Shown one piece after another: positions 1 to 8,806 of a DNA stretch of 64,000 bases; within the stretch, counting starts at the first letter, position 1, and each line of letters begins with the position of its first letter. The translations under genes and the position numbers were made by a program. Below the pieces are notes generated by a model, which did not search any database, was not told the origin of the DNA, and saw only the letters and a list, made by a program, of their open reading frames with translations. Source of the stretch: Olsenella sp. oral taxon 807 (GTDB lineage Bacteria; Actinomycetota; Coriobacteriia; Coriobacteriales; Atopobiaceae); assembly GCF_001189515.2 (NCBI RefSeq), contig NZ_CP012069.2:124001-188000 (forward strand), read 5' to 3'.

Positions 1-341
1 TCCTTTCCCTCACGCTTGCGCTCGGACTTGGCCGCCTCAAGCTGCGCCTGCAGCGCCCGTTGCGACCTGGTGCCGATGCCAGACTCCCTTACCTGCCTGC
101 GGGCTGCCCGCTGCCTGCGCTTCGGGCTCTCGGCGACGCGGTGTGCCTCCGCCGCCACGGGTGGGCTGAACTTGAGGTCGCAGAAGTGCCCGAGCACGAA
201 GTCTAGGACCTCGGGGTCGCTCGGCTCGGCGCCGAAGGTGACCTTCGCCACCGCGAGCTCGCCGCCCTCGACCCTCTCGAAGATGCCCACCCAGAAGGGT
301 GCGTCGAACAGCACGGTCAGCGTGATGCTGGATTGCTCCAT
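1..341 (-). CDS. YjdF-family (DUF2992) protein, 3' end cut by window edge
   Basis: The reverse strand from an ATG at 341 reads MEQSSITLTVLFDAPFWVGI and continues open to the window edge. The first half, with its FW-VGIFE core and a later FGAEPSDPEVL stretch, matches the pattern of YjdF/DUF2992 proteins. The second half is rich in Lys, Arg and Gln (KRRQRAARRQ) and is probably helical and basic, as is usual for the family. A clear AGGAGG sits just upstream of the ATG. YjdF proteins are of uncertain function and are often preceded by a structured leader; the upstream region here is also structured (next entry). The stop codon lies outside the window. Family recognition is by eye. Confidence 0.75.
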   Translation of the reverse strand, partial: MEQSSITLTVLFDAPFWVGIFERVEGGELAVAKVTFGAEPSDPEVLDFVLGHFCDLKFSPPVAAEAHRVAESPKRRQRAARRQVRESGIGTRSQRALQAQLEAAKSERKREGK

Positions 342-344
342 GGT

Positions 345-520
345 CTTCCTCCTTTGTATGTCGTCTCGCGAAGAACGGACAACCCAAGGAGGGAGGGTTA
401 CTTACCCCGCAGATGCGGGACGGCCGGGCTACCTACCGGCTCTGGCGCGTACGAGCGCGCGTTGCGTTTCTATCTTCACGGGCGCCAGTCGCTCGGACAG
501 ACGCCAATGCACATTATAGC
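345..520 (-). promoter_or_regulatory. Structured leader of the yjdF-like gene, candidate yjdF riboswitch with promoter
   Basis: On the minus strand a TATAAT-like -10 box lies at 513-518, without an obvious -35. Between it and the ATG are four consecutive hairpins: 445-460 (GCGCGC/ACGCGC with a four-base loop), 423-440 (GCCGG/CCGGC), 406-419 (CCCGC/GCGGG) and 381-399 (AACCC/GGGTT). A leader of several short stems directly in front of a yjdF gene is what the yjdF RNA motif looks like, but I could not compare it with the consensus. It could also be an unrelated leader. Confidence 0.4.
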
Positions 521-663
521 AGGCGGCGGGCCCTATCGGCGCGTCTCCCCGAGGTTCTCGAGCTTCCAGAGCGCCTCCGGGTTGGCTGCGGCGGCGCCTG
601 CCATCGCATCGTCTCGGAAGACGAGCTCCGGGCGGTGGCCCCCGTAGTTCCGCAGTATAGAGG

Positions 664-1162
664 ATGCTTCGTGAGTTCGTGTGGGTGGTTGCGTCACCGC
701 CCCGGTGGCGTGGGCCTCAGGTCCGAGCGCGCTGACGTCACGGGGCCATGGGGCCGTCGTCGTGGGACCCGTGGCCCCGCTCGGTCGCGCGAGCAGCCGT
801 GAGGGCAAAAGAGTGTACACAGATCGACGAAAATGACCTCTCGGAGCCGTTTTGGGGCATTTGTGTACACTGTTGCGCCGTTGTGGGCAGACGTGGGAAC
901 GCAGGAGTGTACACAGATCGGCGAAAACGGCCTCTCGGTGTCGTTCTGGGGCACTTGTGTACACTGTTGCGACGCGAGGGTCGTGCGAGTTGCGACGCGA
1001 GCCGCGTCGGGTGGCACGAGTGCCCCAACCACCATGGCGTGCTGGCGACGCCCCCTCGGTGGCCACCTCTCGCCTGGTAGGGAAAACAGATCCTGCGCCA
1101 GTGGCGCCGCCGCTAGCTTGGTGTCTTCGTCGAGACGTCAACCCACACAAACCCCCGAAGAG
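664..1162 (+). repeat. Dispersed GTGTACAC element, copy A (MITE-like)
   Basis: The left end CTTCGTGAGTTCGTGTGGGT (667-686) and the right end ACCCACACAAACCCCCGAAG (1141-1160) are imperfect inverted copies of each other. Inside are two 60-bp palindromic units, 812-871 and 906-965, each starting AGTGTACACA and ending TGTGTACACT, separated by 34 bp. No convincing gene lies within. The right end is about 40 bp from the start of the abiEi-like gene, so the element may affect its promoter. Related copies lie near 15.7, 18.6, 33.5, 46.1 and 52.9 kb. Confidence 0.8.
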
Positions 1163-1200
1163 CTTTTTTCAGTGTAAACGGACTATAGGGGGTGATGGGC

Positions 1201-1761
1201 ATGCAGGCTATCGTCGATCTGGCGCAGGAGAGCGGCGGGATGATGACGACGACGCAAGTGGTTGAGGCCGGCATCCCTCGCGCGCGTATCTCGGACATGG
1301 TGAAGGCCGGAAAGCTCGAGCGCGTCCAGCGCGGCGTGTACTACCTGGCGGATACCTGGAAGGACGAGTTCCTCGCGGCGCAGCTCCGCTTCTTTAAGGG
1401 AGCTTTATCAGACGGGACGGTGCTCTTTCTGCACGGCTACACCGACCGCACCCCCCTCCAACTCACCATAACCTTCCCGTGCTCGTGTCGGGCCACCAAG
1501 GCGCGGGAGGCGGGCATCGAGGTGAGGACATGCGCCGATGGGGTCCTCGACCTGGGACGTACAAGCGTCAGGACGAGCTATGGCAACGAGGTGCGGGCGT
1601 ACGACCTGAAGCGGACGCTCTGCGATGTCGTCTGCGGCCAGCGCATCGTGGACGTGCAGGTGGTCAGCCCGGCCATGAGGCAATACGCTCGCAGCGGCAG
1701 CAAGGATGTCCAGAGGCTGCTTGGCTACGCCCATGCGCTCGAAGTGAAGAAGAAGATCTGA
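1201..1761 (+). CDS. AbiEi-type antitoxin / transcriptional regulator
   Basis: The product has an N-terminal winged-helix region (TTTQVVEAGIPRARISDMVK) followed by KLERVQRGVYYL, the usual opening of AbiEi-like antitoxins. The later elements (YGNEVRAYDLKRTLCDVV, then YARSGSKDVQRLLGYA) also match the family. AbiEi represses its own promoter and counteracts the AbiEii nucleotidyltransferase toxin. I chose the ATG at 1201, with AGGGGG at 1187-1192 as ribosome-binding site; ATG 1195 and GTG 1192 are in frame but sit too close to it. It forms an operon with the next gene, 20 bp downstream. The dispersed repeat directly upstream may have replaced the native promoter. Confidence 0.8.
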   Translation: MQAIVDLAQESGGMMTTTQVVEAGIPRARISDMVKAGKLERVQRGVYYLADTWKDEFLAAQLRFFKGALSDGTVLFLHGYTDRTPLQLTITFPCSCRATKAREAGIEVRTCADGVLDLGRTSVRTSYGNEVRAYDLKRTLCDVVCGQRIVDVQVVSPAMRQYARSGSKDVQRLLGYAHALEVKKKI

Positions 1762-1781
1762 AGCGATCTGGAGGTGCTGCT

Positions 1782-2665
1782 GTGAGGACAAAGAACGCGA
1801 TACAGCTCAAGGCTATCATCCGCAACCGGGCGAAGGTCGAGGGCGTCCTTTCGCAGCTGGTGATGCAGAGCTACCTGTTCGAGAGGCTGCTGGAACGCAT
1901 CTCCCTCTCGACGTGGCGAGACAACATCGTCATCAAGGGTGGAGTGCTCATCAGCTCGCTTGTCGGCGTGGGCAAGCGCAGCACGAAGGACCTGGGCACC
2001 ACCGTGCGCGGCTTCCCGCTCTCTCCTGAGAACGTCGAAAAGACGTTCCGGGAGATCGTGGACGTGAAGGCTGACAATGACTTCTCTCTTTCGAGTTCGT
2101 GCGCACTGAGGACATACGCGAGACCGACGACTACCCTGGCATCAGGGTCCACCTGCTGGCGAACTACGAGAAGATGAGCTCGCTGGTGACCGTGGACGTG
2201 ACCACGGGCGACAAGATCACGCCAGAGTCAGTCGAGTACAGCTACCCGCTGCTGTTCGACGACCGCAGCATCGCCATCATGTCGTACCTGCTCGCCACTA
2301 CGCTTGCCGAGAAGCTCGAGATCGCCATCAGCAGGAGCGTGGCCAACACACGGCCGCGCGACTACTATGACCTGCACACGCTGTGGCTCACAAGGAGGGA
2401 CGAAGCCAAACCCGACGTACTGAGGGATGCCGTGGCGGCCGCTGCGGAGAGGCGCGGGTCGCACGCAGCAATGGGCAACTACCGTGAGGTGATGGCCCAG
2501 GTGGCCTCCGATGACGGGACGCTCGGCCTCTGGGCTGCTTACGCCCGCAGGTATCCGTACGTTGGCGACATGACGCTCGGGGAGGCGTGTGGGACGGTCG
2601 TGCGACGGTGGTCGAGCGGGAGGAGCGCGACGCGGGCGGCGCGTCCTCGTGCCGCGCGACCGTAA
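1782..2665 (+). pseudogene. AbiEii-type nucleotidyltransferase toxin, frameshifted
   Basis: GTG at 1782 follows GGAGG by seven bases. The first frame encodes the family N-terminus, including IVIKGGVLISSLVGVGKRST and KDLGTTVRGFPLS. In the usual family pattern the D of KDL-TT should be followed by a second acidic residue. After NDFS the frame changes: the expected continuation FEFVRTEDIRE, then YPGIRVHLLANY and VDVTTGDKIT, is in another frame up to 2665. The shift lies at TTCTCTCTTTC (2082-2092), where one extra CT dinucleotide explains it. The last 20 residues look foreign, because the reading frame ends in an IS remnant. The toxin is probably inactive in this copy, unless the CT tract slips. 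Confidence 0.75.
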
Positions 2666-2764
2666 GGGGTCAGTCAGGAAGCTGCTCGATACCCTAGGTG
2701 TGCCACTCGAGGCGAGGTTCCCCATCCCCGCCCCGGCGCATACCTAATGATGAGGGAAGCTGTG
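2661..2764 (+). mobile_element. 3' end of an IS1634-family element, remnant
   Basis: The stretch encodes SVRKLLDTLGVPLEARF and PIPAPAHT then a stop, almost the same as the C-terminus of the intact transposase at 44420-45886. It ends in CATACCTAATGATGAGGGAA and AGCTGTG, the terminal inverted repeat of that element. It cuts off the end of the AbiEii-like gene. Confidence 0.85.
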
Positions 2765-2822
2765 TATAACAAAGAGAACAACGAAGAGAGGTGGCCTGCT
2801 GCTCGCGAAGGAGCCGTCCCAG

Positions 2823-3126
2823 CTTATACTGCCACTCGGCCCCGATCGTACCAATACGGTACGCTCGATGCCGTCTGGCAGTGCATGGCGCACTGCCCAG
2901 TACGTTCACCGGCGAGTGGCAGTGTGAGTGGCACTGCCACTCGGCCATGAGCGTTCCGTTCGCACTGCCACTCGACCCCGATCGTACCAATACGGTACGC
3001 TCGGTGCCGCTTGGCAGTGAGTACTACACTGCCACTTGCCCCTGAGCGTTCCACCTCGTACGTTCACCACCGAGTGGCAGTGTGAGTAGCACTGCCACTC
3101 GGCCCCAAGCGTTCCGTCCGCATTGT
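2823..3126. repeat. Palindromic repeat array built on ACTGCCACTCG
   Basis: The motif ACTGCCACTCG, or a one-base variant, occurs about five times on the plus strand (near 2828, 2933, 2963, 3028 and 3089) and inverted at about 2913, 3011 and 3072. Two longer direct repeats contain the palindrome GTACC-AATAC-GGTAC (2849-2863 and 2984-2998). The inverted pairs at 2913-2942 and 3071-3099 would form hairpins of about 12 bp. No plausible gene lies within. The role is unknown. Confidence 0.75.
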
Positions 3127-3263
3127 CAAATACCCCTGGAGGTCCTTCACGACGATCGCAAGCAAGCGACGGTATCTTGGCAGCGTTGGCTTGCCCTGCA
3201 TATCCCCATGGCCTGGCTCGGAGCCAGCCTGCCCTCTGCATTTGCTATACCTATGGAGAAAAC

Positions 3264-3373
3264 CTCTGTTAGGCCACCGTCGGCATGACGATAGCTCGCG
3301 TCTTTGCCTCGATATCTTCAGCAGGCTAACGCGTCGAAGAAAGACGTGGAGATGCCTGGCATGATGTCGCAAG
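3264..3373 (+). mobile_element. Left-end remnant of the IS1595-like element
   Basis: CTCTGTTAGGCCACCGTCGG followed by CATGACG and, about 70 bp later, GATGCCTGGCATGA matches the left end of the decayed element that begins at 43355. The remnant supplies the last codons of the broken ATP-binding gene on the opposite strand. Confidence 0.7.
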
Positions 3374-4268
3374 AGGGGGTGCCGACTTGGGTGCCGACTG
3401 TGTCGGCCTCGACGTAGTTCATGTTGTAGAGCGTGACCGTGAACCAGTTCTCTCCCGTCTCGAGCCTAGGCATGAACTCCGGTCTGTAGGCGTCCTCGGA
3501 GGCGGTGGCCGTGCAGATCTCGCGAAGCCCGGAGCCTCGGCGCTCCATGAGGCTCATGCGGTTGAAGACATCGGCGATGATGGGGTTGCGTCGCTCGCTT
3601 CTCACGCGGTTTTTTATGATGTCGTCGGACAGGGGTGCGCCAATCTTCCCGCCGAGTGAGCGCACCTTCATGCAATCGTTGTACATGTCCACGTGCACCT
3701 CGCTGCCGAGTTCGAGGTACGAGCGGTGGATGAGTGCGTTCACGAGTGTCTCCTCAACTGCTCTCTCGCTGTGGCTACGCCGCTCAATTCTGCTGTTGGG
3801 GGTCTTTTCCCACGACTCGGCCGTGTGGCGCTTGACGAATGCCTGGGTCTCGCGGAGCAGGGCGAGCAGGCTGCCCTCGTACTCCGCCGTGTCCGCGAAG
3901 TCGTTCTCGTGCTCGCCGGTGAAGCGCGTGCAGAACACGCGTGAGCACCGCACGAGCAGCTGCTCGCAGACCAGCCGCTCGTGAGCGTGTCGTCCTCGAT
4001 CACGAGGCCAAACGACTTGAGATCAACATCGTCTAACTCGCTGCGCATGCGATTGACATAGGTCGACTTCAAAACGGTGAAGGCCGCCCTACCCGTCGGT
4101 ATGCCCGAATCGAGCCCGTCCCAGGTGCGGTTCGCGCCCCTCAAGATCAGCTCGTTGAGGATTTCGGGCGGAGCTATGACGCTCTGGTTGCCCACGCGCA
4201 CTCTGCCTGACGCCGCGTCGCATTCTGCGCGGGTGAAGGTATGGGCTTCTCGCCATGTTCTTCATCTT
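3318..4268 (-). pseudogene. ATP-binding / RecG-like C-terminal protein, truncated and frameshifted
   Basis: The 3' part encodes ERAVEETLVNALIHRSYL, KNRVRSERRNPIIADVFNRM and ERRGSGLREI, the GHKL-like C-terminal region seen in AlbA_2/RecG-related ATP-binding proteins. An upstream part in another frame (IAPPEILNELILRGANRTWD, then RAAFTVLKSTYVNRM) belongs to the same protein. The frame breaks near 3970-3985. The N-terminal AlbA_2 domain is missing: an in-frame stop lies just upstream, at about 4268. The 3' end runs into the IS remnant at 3264-3373. The intact gene at 4775-6145 is a relative. Confidence 0.65.
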
Positions 4269-4633
4269 CACTATGGAATGCGAGAACGGCATGTGCATTA
4301 AAATGGAGCAGGAGTACAGGGCGCTAAAGCGTGTATGCGAGTGTCTGCGCCTTTTGGAGCCGTGTTGCCCATCGAAGCTATAGAGGGGCATATTCGCGTG
4401 CGGCACGAATGGATGGAGGCATCGGACCCGTTCTACGACTACCGAGACACGGGTGGCTTCAGGCGGATCTACGAGGTTCACCGCAGGAGCATTTACTCTG
4501 CGATGAGGGAGAGGTTCACGTTCTCTTTGACGATCCGATTAGCTCCGATACGGCCGCAGAGAAGTCGCAGGACATGGTCGAGGCGGGCGTCACCATGTAC
4601 GCATGGGAGTGCCGAATGAAGTGGTGCGGCTAG
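4252..4633 (+). pseudogene. Unidentified decayed coding region
   Basis: Three short open segments in different frames follow each other. An ATG at 4252 opens MFFIFTMECENGMCIKMEQE. The segment from 4335 reads EGHIRVRHEWMEASDPFYDY and GGFRRIYEVHRRSIYSAMRE. A third frame continues EVHVLFDDPISSDTAAEKSQ and ends MYAWECRMKWCG. The last two join smoothly near 4510 if one frameshift is allowed, which suggests a single decayed gene. I do not recognise the family. Confidence 0.35.
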
Positions 4634-4774
4634 GGCGAGGGCGCACGAGCCTATAAGTACGATGAGTTCTGACGCCTGACCCTTATTGACAGCCTCGGGG
4701 CCATTTGGGTGAAATAGTGACAAAACACCTTCTTTACCTGGCCCTTCTTATTAACAGCCTTATTGACTCCATTG

Positions 4775-6145
4775 TCAGTGAGAGTGTCGGATGGCCTTGT
4801 AGACGCGCCCCTTGCGGCCGCCTGTCTTCTCAAGCAGCCCCTCTTCGACCATGGAGTTGAGTAACCTTCTGGCTGTGTAGTCCTTCTCGCCAACAAGCTC
4901 GGATGTGGCGGCGGTGGTGATCCCGTTATGCCCGCGTGCGTAGCGAAGTATGGCGGTCCTCGCGTCCCCTTGTCTGCGGGCATCGACGGTTGCCGGCGTA
5001 TTCCCTGCGGCAATGCCCTCCGAGCGCATGAAGGAGACATGCACACCGTGCCTAGACTGGGTAACCGAGAAGGGCACGTTCGCCTCGTCGCAGGCGGCCT
5101 TGATGCGCTGCAGTCCGGTTCCGTAGATCTCGATGTCGCCGGAACGGTAGAGCGTCGTGGCAATGAGTCTGTTCCTAGGCTTGGAAGTGCTCTCCTCGCC
5201 TGTGAGGTAGTCCTCGGGGTTGAAGCCGACGGGGAAGAGGCCCGGGCTGTAGATGTAGACGTGATCCCAGAAGACGTCTATCTGGATGGCGGAGTCGTCC
5301 TCGTACTGGCGGTGCGCAAAGGCGTTGAATAGCGCTTCACGCACGGCGTCCATCGGGATCTCGGGCACTTCGCGCCTGTGCAGTGAGGAGCCGTCTATGA
5401 CGAAGGCACGCCGGATGTTGTTCAGGATGTAGAGCTCAGCTGCGTCGACCATGGAGAAGAGCGTGCCGGTGACTTGCTGGTTGTCGAGGATGTGGACGCG
5501 CTTGCTGTCGGCGAAGACGCCCATCTTCAGCATGATGTCCTTTGACGGGACGAAGCAGACGGCAGCGGCGTTGGTGAGCATGCCGTCCTCGCAGAGCAGG
5601 CCGAGGCGCGAGAGGACGTCTGTGGGCTCGGTGTAGCTGAACGGTATGCGCTTTGCCTCCACGCCACGCTCGACGTAGCGGCGCAGCGCCTTCTCGTCGA
5701 CGGCGGAGACCGGGGTGTCCGAGTTGCGGCTGTCCCACGGGTTGGAGCGGTTCTCGCTCTCGCGCATCATCTCGGCCAGCTTGGCGTGGCTCATGACGAT
5801 GTCCTCATCCGCCCGACGGATGCGGTAGCGCCCGTCGCACGCGTAGGGCGTCTCGAAGCCGGAGAACTCGACGCGCACGTACGCCTTGCCCTCAAGGGTT
5901 TCCAGGCGCTCGATCTGCGGGTAGATACGCGGCTCGATGAGCTCGCCGACCTTCTGACTGATGTCACGCAGGGTCTTCTCGGAGACGTCCTGTCCCACGA
6001 CCTCACCATCGGAGGGGCGTACGCCAAAGTAGAGCGTGCCGTGGCCGTGCTTGTTGAGGATGGAGGCGATGGACTCCATGCCCTCGCGCATCTCGGACGT
6101 GCTGCGTTTGTACTCGACGCACTCGGTCTCCATGCCGAGGTTCAT
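4775..6145 (-). CDS. AlbA_2-domain ATP-binding protein (RecG-like transcriptional regulator type)
   Basis: The N-terminus (METECVEYKRSTSEMREGME, then NKHGHGTLYFGV and DGEVVGQDV) is the AlbA_2 (Schlafen-like) domain. The middle has TNAAAVCFV. The C-terminal half has IPMDAVREALFNAFAHRQYE and SGDIEIYGTGLQRI, a GHKL-type region. The final 65 residues look like a winged helix (GITTAATSELVGEKDYTARR, then LLNSMVEEGLLEKTGGRKGR). The protein is 456 aa, a typical length. I chose the ATG at 6145 because the ribosome-binding site GGAGGG lies inside the longer start at 6166. The gene is not in an operon. Such proteins often sit near toxin-antitoxin or restriction genes, but their biochemical role is poorly known. 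Confidence 0.75.
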   Translation of the reverse strand: MNLGMETECVEYKRSTSEMREGMESIASILNKHGHGTLYFGVRPSDGEVVGQDVSEKTLRDISQKVGELIEPRIYPQIERLETLEGKAYVRVEFSGFETPYACDGRYRIRRADEDIVMSHAKLAEMMRESENRSNPWDSRNSDTPVSAVDEKALRRYVERGVEAKRIPFSYTEPTDVLSRLGLLCEDGMLTNAAAVCFVPSKDIMLKMGVFADSKRVHILDNQQVTGTLFSMVDAAELYILNNIRRAFVIDGSSLHRREVPEIPMDAVREALFNAFAHRQYEDDSAIQIDVFWDHVYIYSPGLFPVGFNPEDYLTGEESTSKPRNRLIATTLYRSGDIEIYGTGLQRIKAACDEANVPFSVTQSRHGVHVSFMRSEGIAAGNTPATVDARRQGDARTAILRYARGHNGITTAATSELVGEKDYTARRLLNSMVEEGLLEKTGGRKGRVYKAIRHSH

Positions 6146-6166
6146 GGGTGGCCTCCCTCCTAGCAA

Positions 6167-6946
6167 TCGTGCTTGCTGTAATAGTCATTATACGTGCCAA
6201 GAGCCTGTTCGTGAGGATACGCCTGGCGAGGTTGGCACAAATACTGAGTGGCTGTTGCGGCCCTGAGATTGCCTCTGGTGGATGCTGTCGGGTCTCTGGT
6301 GCTGGCAAAGACTGCCGAGAGGCGGCCTCTGGTGACGTGAGGCGGCTGTTCAGACAACGGCTGCATTGGGACCTTTGCCGCCCGTATTGGCCAATAGACC
6401 GGGTGTGCGCGGGCAAGCAGGATAACGGAGCAGACCGGGTGACCACGTGTGGGGTGTGCACCGCTGATCGGGCGTGACGCACACTGACTCTCGCTAGCCA
6501 TAATCACCCTCGCCGATTGCGACGCGTGGCCGTACGAGTTGAAGGTTACGCAGACGCTTGCCGCCGTTTGCTATGACGTGTGGTTTCGGTGTCTAGGTGG
6601 TCGAAGGAACGTCCGACGACGGTCCACTCGTCGCCTAGGTCCGGCGACTTGGACACGAGGGCTGCCAGCATCCTCGTCTCGGGACCCGTCACGACACCTC
6701 CACACGCTCGTCAACTTTCGTGCAGAATGATACCGCCCCGCCGCCAGGAAAGCTACGTTTCCCCCAGACGTCTCTCTGTGCTACCCACTAAAAACCACGA
6801 GGGGCCTGTCTAAGGTCACAGATTGTGAGTTCAAGATGTAGGCTTGGTATTCTCTCCGACGGCCTGCAAAGGTGCCAGATTGGCACCTTTGCAGGCAAAG
6901 ACCCTTTGTAAGCTTGCCAATTTGACTTCTCGAGGCTACTCAGGAT
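6167..6946. other. Intergenic stretch with no recognisable gene
   Basis: Open frames exist on both strands but none has family-like sequence or a credible ribosome-binding site. The only clear feature is the long palindrome at 6863-6895, listed separately. The region is probably decayed DNA. Confidence 0.5.
6863..6895. repeat. Perfect 14-bp inverted repeat
   Basis: CCTGCAAAGGTGCC (6863-6876) and GGCACCTTTGCAGG (6882-6895) are exact inverted copies around the loop AGATT. No T-tract follows on the plus strand, so a simple terminator is unlikely. It could be a protein-binding palindrome or the end of a lost element. Confidence 0.7.
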
Positions 6947-7255
6947 GTGGAGCGTATGCCGCAACCAGTTCCTGTGTGCGTAGTTCCAAGAGTAGGTTTG
7001 GTGACACTTCCCAGCGCTCGGCACCAGCTGAGTTGCGACCGGCCCATCAAGGGGCTTCCCACGAAGGGCGTCATCTTCTATGATCGGACAACACAAGGCG
7101 GCATCGAGGAGCCGCTTCCGGATGGCAGGGGGGCGAAGACGATTTTTTCTGATAAAACGATGATCACAATGCGTGAGATGAGTCCGAGCGACGGTTCTTT
7201 GGCTGTGGGCAGTGCCATCTTGGGTAGCAGTGACAGTGGCGGCATCAAGAGGTAG
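6947..7255 (+). CDS. Hypothetical protein, doubtful
   Basis: A GTG start at 6947 (or ATG at 6956) opens a frame of about 100 codons. The C-terminal half (KTIFSDKTMITMREMSPSDG, then SLAVGSAILGSS) reads like protein, while the N-terminal half does not. The ribosome-binding site is weak. It may be the 3' end of a truncated gene. No family is recognised. Confidence 0.25.
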   Translation: MERMPQPVPVCVVPRVGLVTLPSARHQLSCDRPIKGLPTKGVIFYDRTTQGGIEEPLPDGRGAKTIFSDKTMITMREMSPSDGSLAVGSAILGSSDSGGIKR

Positions 7256-7290
7256 GAGACTTACGTCGTCCGGGAAGAAGGTGAATAGCG

Positions 7291-7476
7291 ATGGCGAACA
7301 TCGACATGCGGCTCCCCGAGAGTGACACGTCACTTCTTGCCGGGATGATCGGAAAGGCCCTCGGTGAGTTCGTCTATGGTGAGCGCTTCGAGAGCGTTCC
7401 GGAAGAGGCTCGTAAGTGGCATCGCGTGAACCGTGAGGTCGTGAGCCCTTGGGAGAGGGGTGAAAGTTGTGGATAG
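7291..7476 (+). CDS. Small hypothetical protein (61 aa)
   Basis: ATG 7291 follows AAGGTG by seven bases. The product is acidic and soluble, with the stretch LLAGMIGKALGEFVYGERFE. It has no membrane segment or signal peptide and no recognised family. Its last codons overlap the start of the next gene by 8 bp, which suggests translational coupling and a shared role. Confidence 0.5.
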   Translation: MANIDMRLPESDTSLLAGMIGKALGEFVYGERFESVPEEARKWHRVNREVVSPWERGESCG

Positions 7477-8047
7477 CACGGCTATGGGCATATCCACACC
7501 GCTTGGGGTTGTTGGGCTCTGGCTCGACGGTAGGCCCTATGCCCACGACGGCCTCTGGGAGGTCGTTGACCGCTCCGACTATGCGACTTGGCATCCCGTG
7601 GACGGCAACGTGCGCATTGCTCATTGGCATGAGCCAGACGGGGCCGCCCACACGCTCGCATGCAGGCTCGACCCCTCGCATGGCTGTGAGGGCGGCTTCG
7701 CAAGCGGCGAGAGGCTGGAGGCCACCGAGATAGACGACGGTCGCTCGCGGTTGGTGATCGCCGTGGAGTACGACTTCGAGGACTACGCGCAGGGACATGG
7801 CGAGTACGAGTACGACTACCAGGCGACCGCTGCCGACCTGGCCGCGACGGTGGAGCTTCCCGCCGACGCCAAGCCCCAGTGGATCGTCTTCGGTGTGTCA
7901 TGGGTGGAGGAGGTGGATGACGAGAACGGCACGAACCCTTGGCTTGTGGGCGACCCTAACGGCGACCGGCTTCGCATGCCCATGGGCTCCTGCACGAGGA
8001 ACGGCTCCGGTATGGCAGCGGGGCCGTCGACTGGTTCTTGCCGATAG
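7469..8047 (+). CDS. Hypothetical protein, probably frameshifted near its 3' end
   Basis: GTG 7469 has GGGAGAGGGG (7451-7460) at good spacing. The product is very acidic (EYDFEDYAQGHGEYEYDYQA) and carries WHPVDGNVRIAHWHEPDGAA near its start. It has no signal peptide or membrane segment. After RLRMPMG the frame gives a low-quality tail, while another frame continues more naturally as LLHEERLRYGSGAVDWFLPI and EPLG, so a frameshift near 7985 is likely. No family is recognised. Acidic soluble proteins of this size are common among immunity proteins, but nothing here shows that role. Confidence 0.5.
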   Translation: MDSTAMGISTPLGVVGLWLDGRPYAHDGLWEVVDRSDYATWHPVDGNVRIAHWHEPDGAAHTLACRLDPSHGCEGGFASGERLEATEIDDGRSRLVIAVEYDFEDYAQGHGEYEYDYQATAADLAATVELPADAKPQWIVFGVSWVEEVDDENGTNPWLVGDPNGDRLRMPMGSCTRNGSGMAAGPSTGSCR

Positions 8048-8074
8048 AGCCCTTGGGAGCGTCAAGACGACATC

Positions 8075-8803
8075 TTGGCGATCTTCGATGGCTGTGAGAT
8101 CGTGGAGCACACTAACGCTGAGGAAAGCTATGGCCGTCTCTGTGACGAGGAGATCGTAGTCGATGTCGCTAACCCTCGCTGCGGCGAGGCCATATGGATG
8201 GGGTTCGGTAACGAGTACGCAGTGGGTATCGATGGGTGGCACGTGCACTACGACTCCTGCGAGGTCGATTACCGACAGCTCAAGGACGATATCGCCGCGA
8301 TTCTCTCGGGCGAGATGTGCTTCCTCGCTGCCTTTGCCGGAGACGGGGGTTTTGGCCTTAGCTCGGGAAGGGTCATGGAGAAGATCGGTCGTACGCCCTC
8401 AATCTTTCTGGCTGGCAGCCTTCAGTGCATTGGGTTTCTGGTCTCCTCCCTTCTCATTGAGGCCGGAATGGTACCGTTCACCTTGGGAATCTGCCTCTTC
8501 TACGCAGGCCAGGGCCTCATGTTCTCACCCATCACGACCATGGTGCTTGGCACCTTGAGTGCTTCGCAAGCTGGCCGCGGCATTGGCACGAACGATCTTG
8601 TCATGAACGTCAGCGGCTCGATTGGCATTACCATATTCGGCTCCATCATGGGCACCACGGCGCTTTCCGGCCTCAGCCTTATCGGTGCAGCTGGCAAGAC
8701 GGCGACCTATTCCAACCTCCTGCTCATATATGCTGCCACCATGATGTTGGGCATCATTGCCTTCGCCTGTTTCCGCAAAGCCATCAACCCAAAGGAGCGA
8801 TAG
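8075..8803 (+). pseudogene. Chimeric frame: unknown N-terminus fused to the C-terminal third of an MFS transporter
   Basis: From a TTG at 8075 the first 85 residues (IFDGCEIVEHTNAEESYGRL, then GEAIWMGFGNEYAVGIDGWH) are soluble and resemble no transporter. After FLAAF, near 8335, the sequence turns into an MFS half: SSGRVMEKIGRTPSIFLAG with the loop motif G-R-x6-R-x-P, then four hydrophobic helices and the end ACFRKAINPKER. The N-terminal eight or so helices of the transporter are missing. The junction marks a deletion that joined two genes. The transporter remnant ends 3 bp before the ribokinase start, so the two were probably one sugar-uptake operon. Confidence 0.65.
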
Positions 8804-8806
8804 CCT

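Noticed and set aside
812-965. Small proteins encoded in the GTGTACAC repeats (frames such as VYTNAPKR)
   Set aside because: The frames are not kept open across copies, and the palindrome explains the conservation better.
6788-7798. Long minus-strand open frame of 336 codons
   Set aside because: It is antisense to more protein-like frames, has low-complexity Arg/His/Pro composition and no family match.
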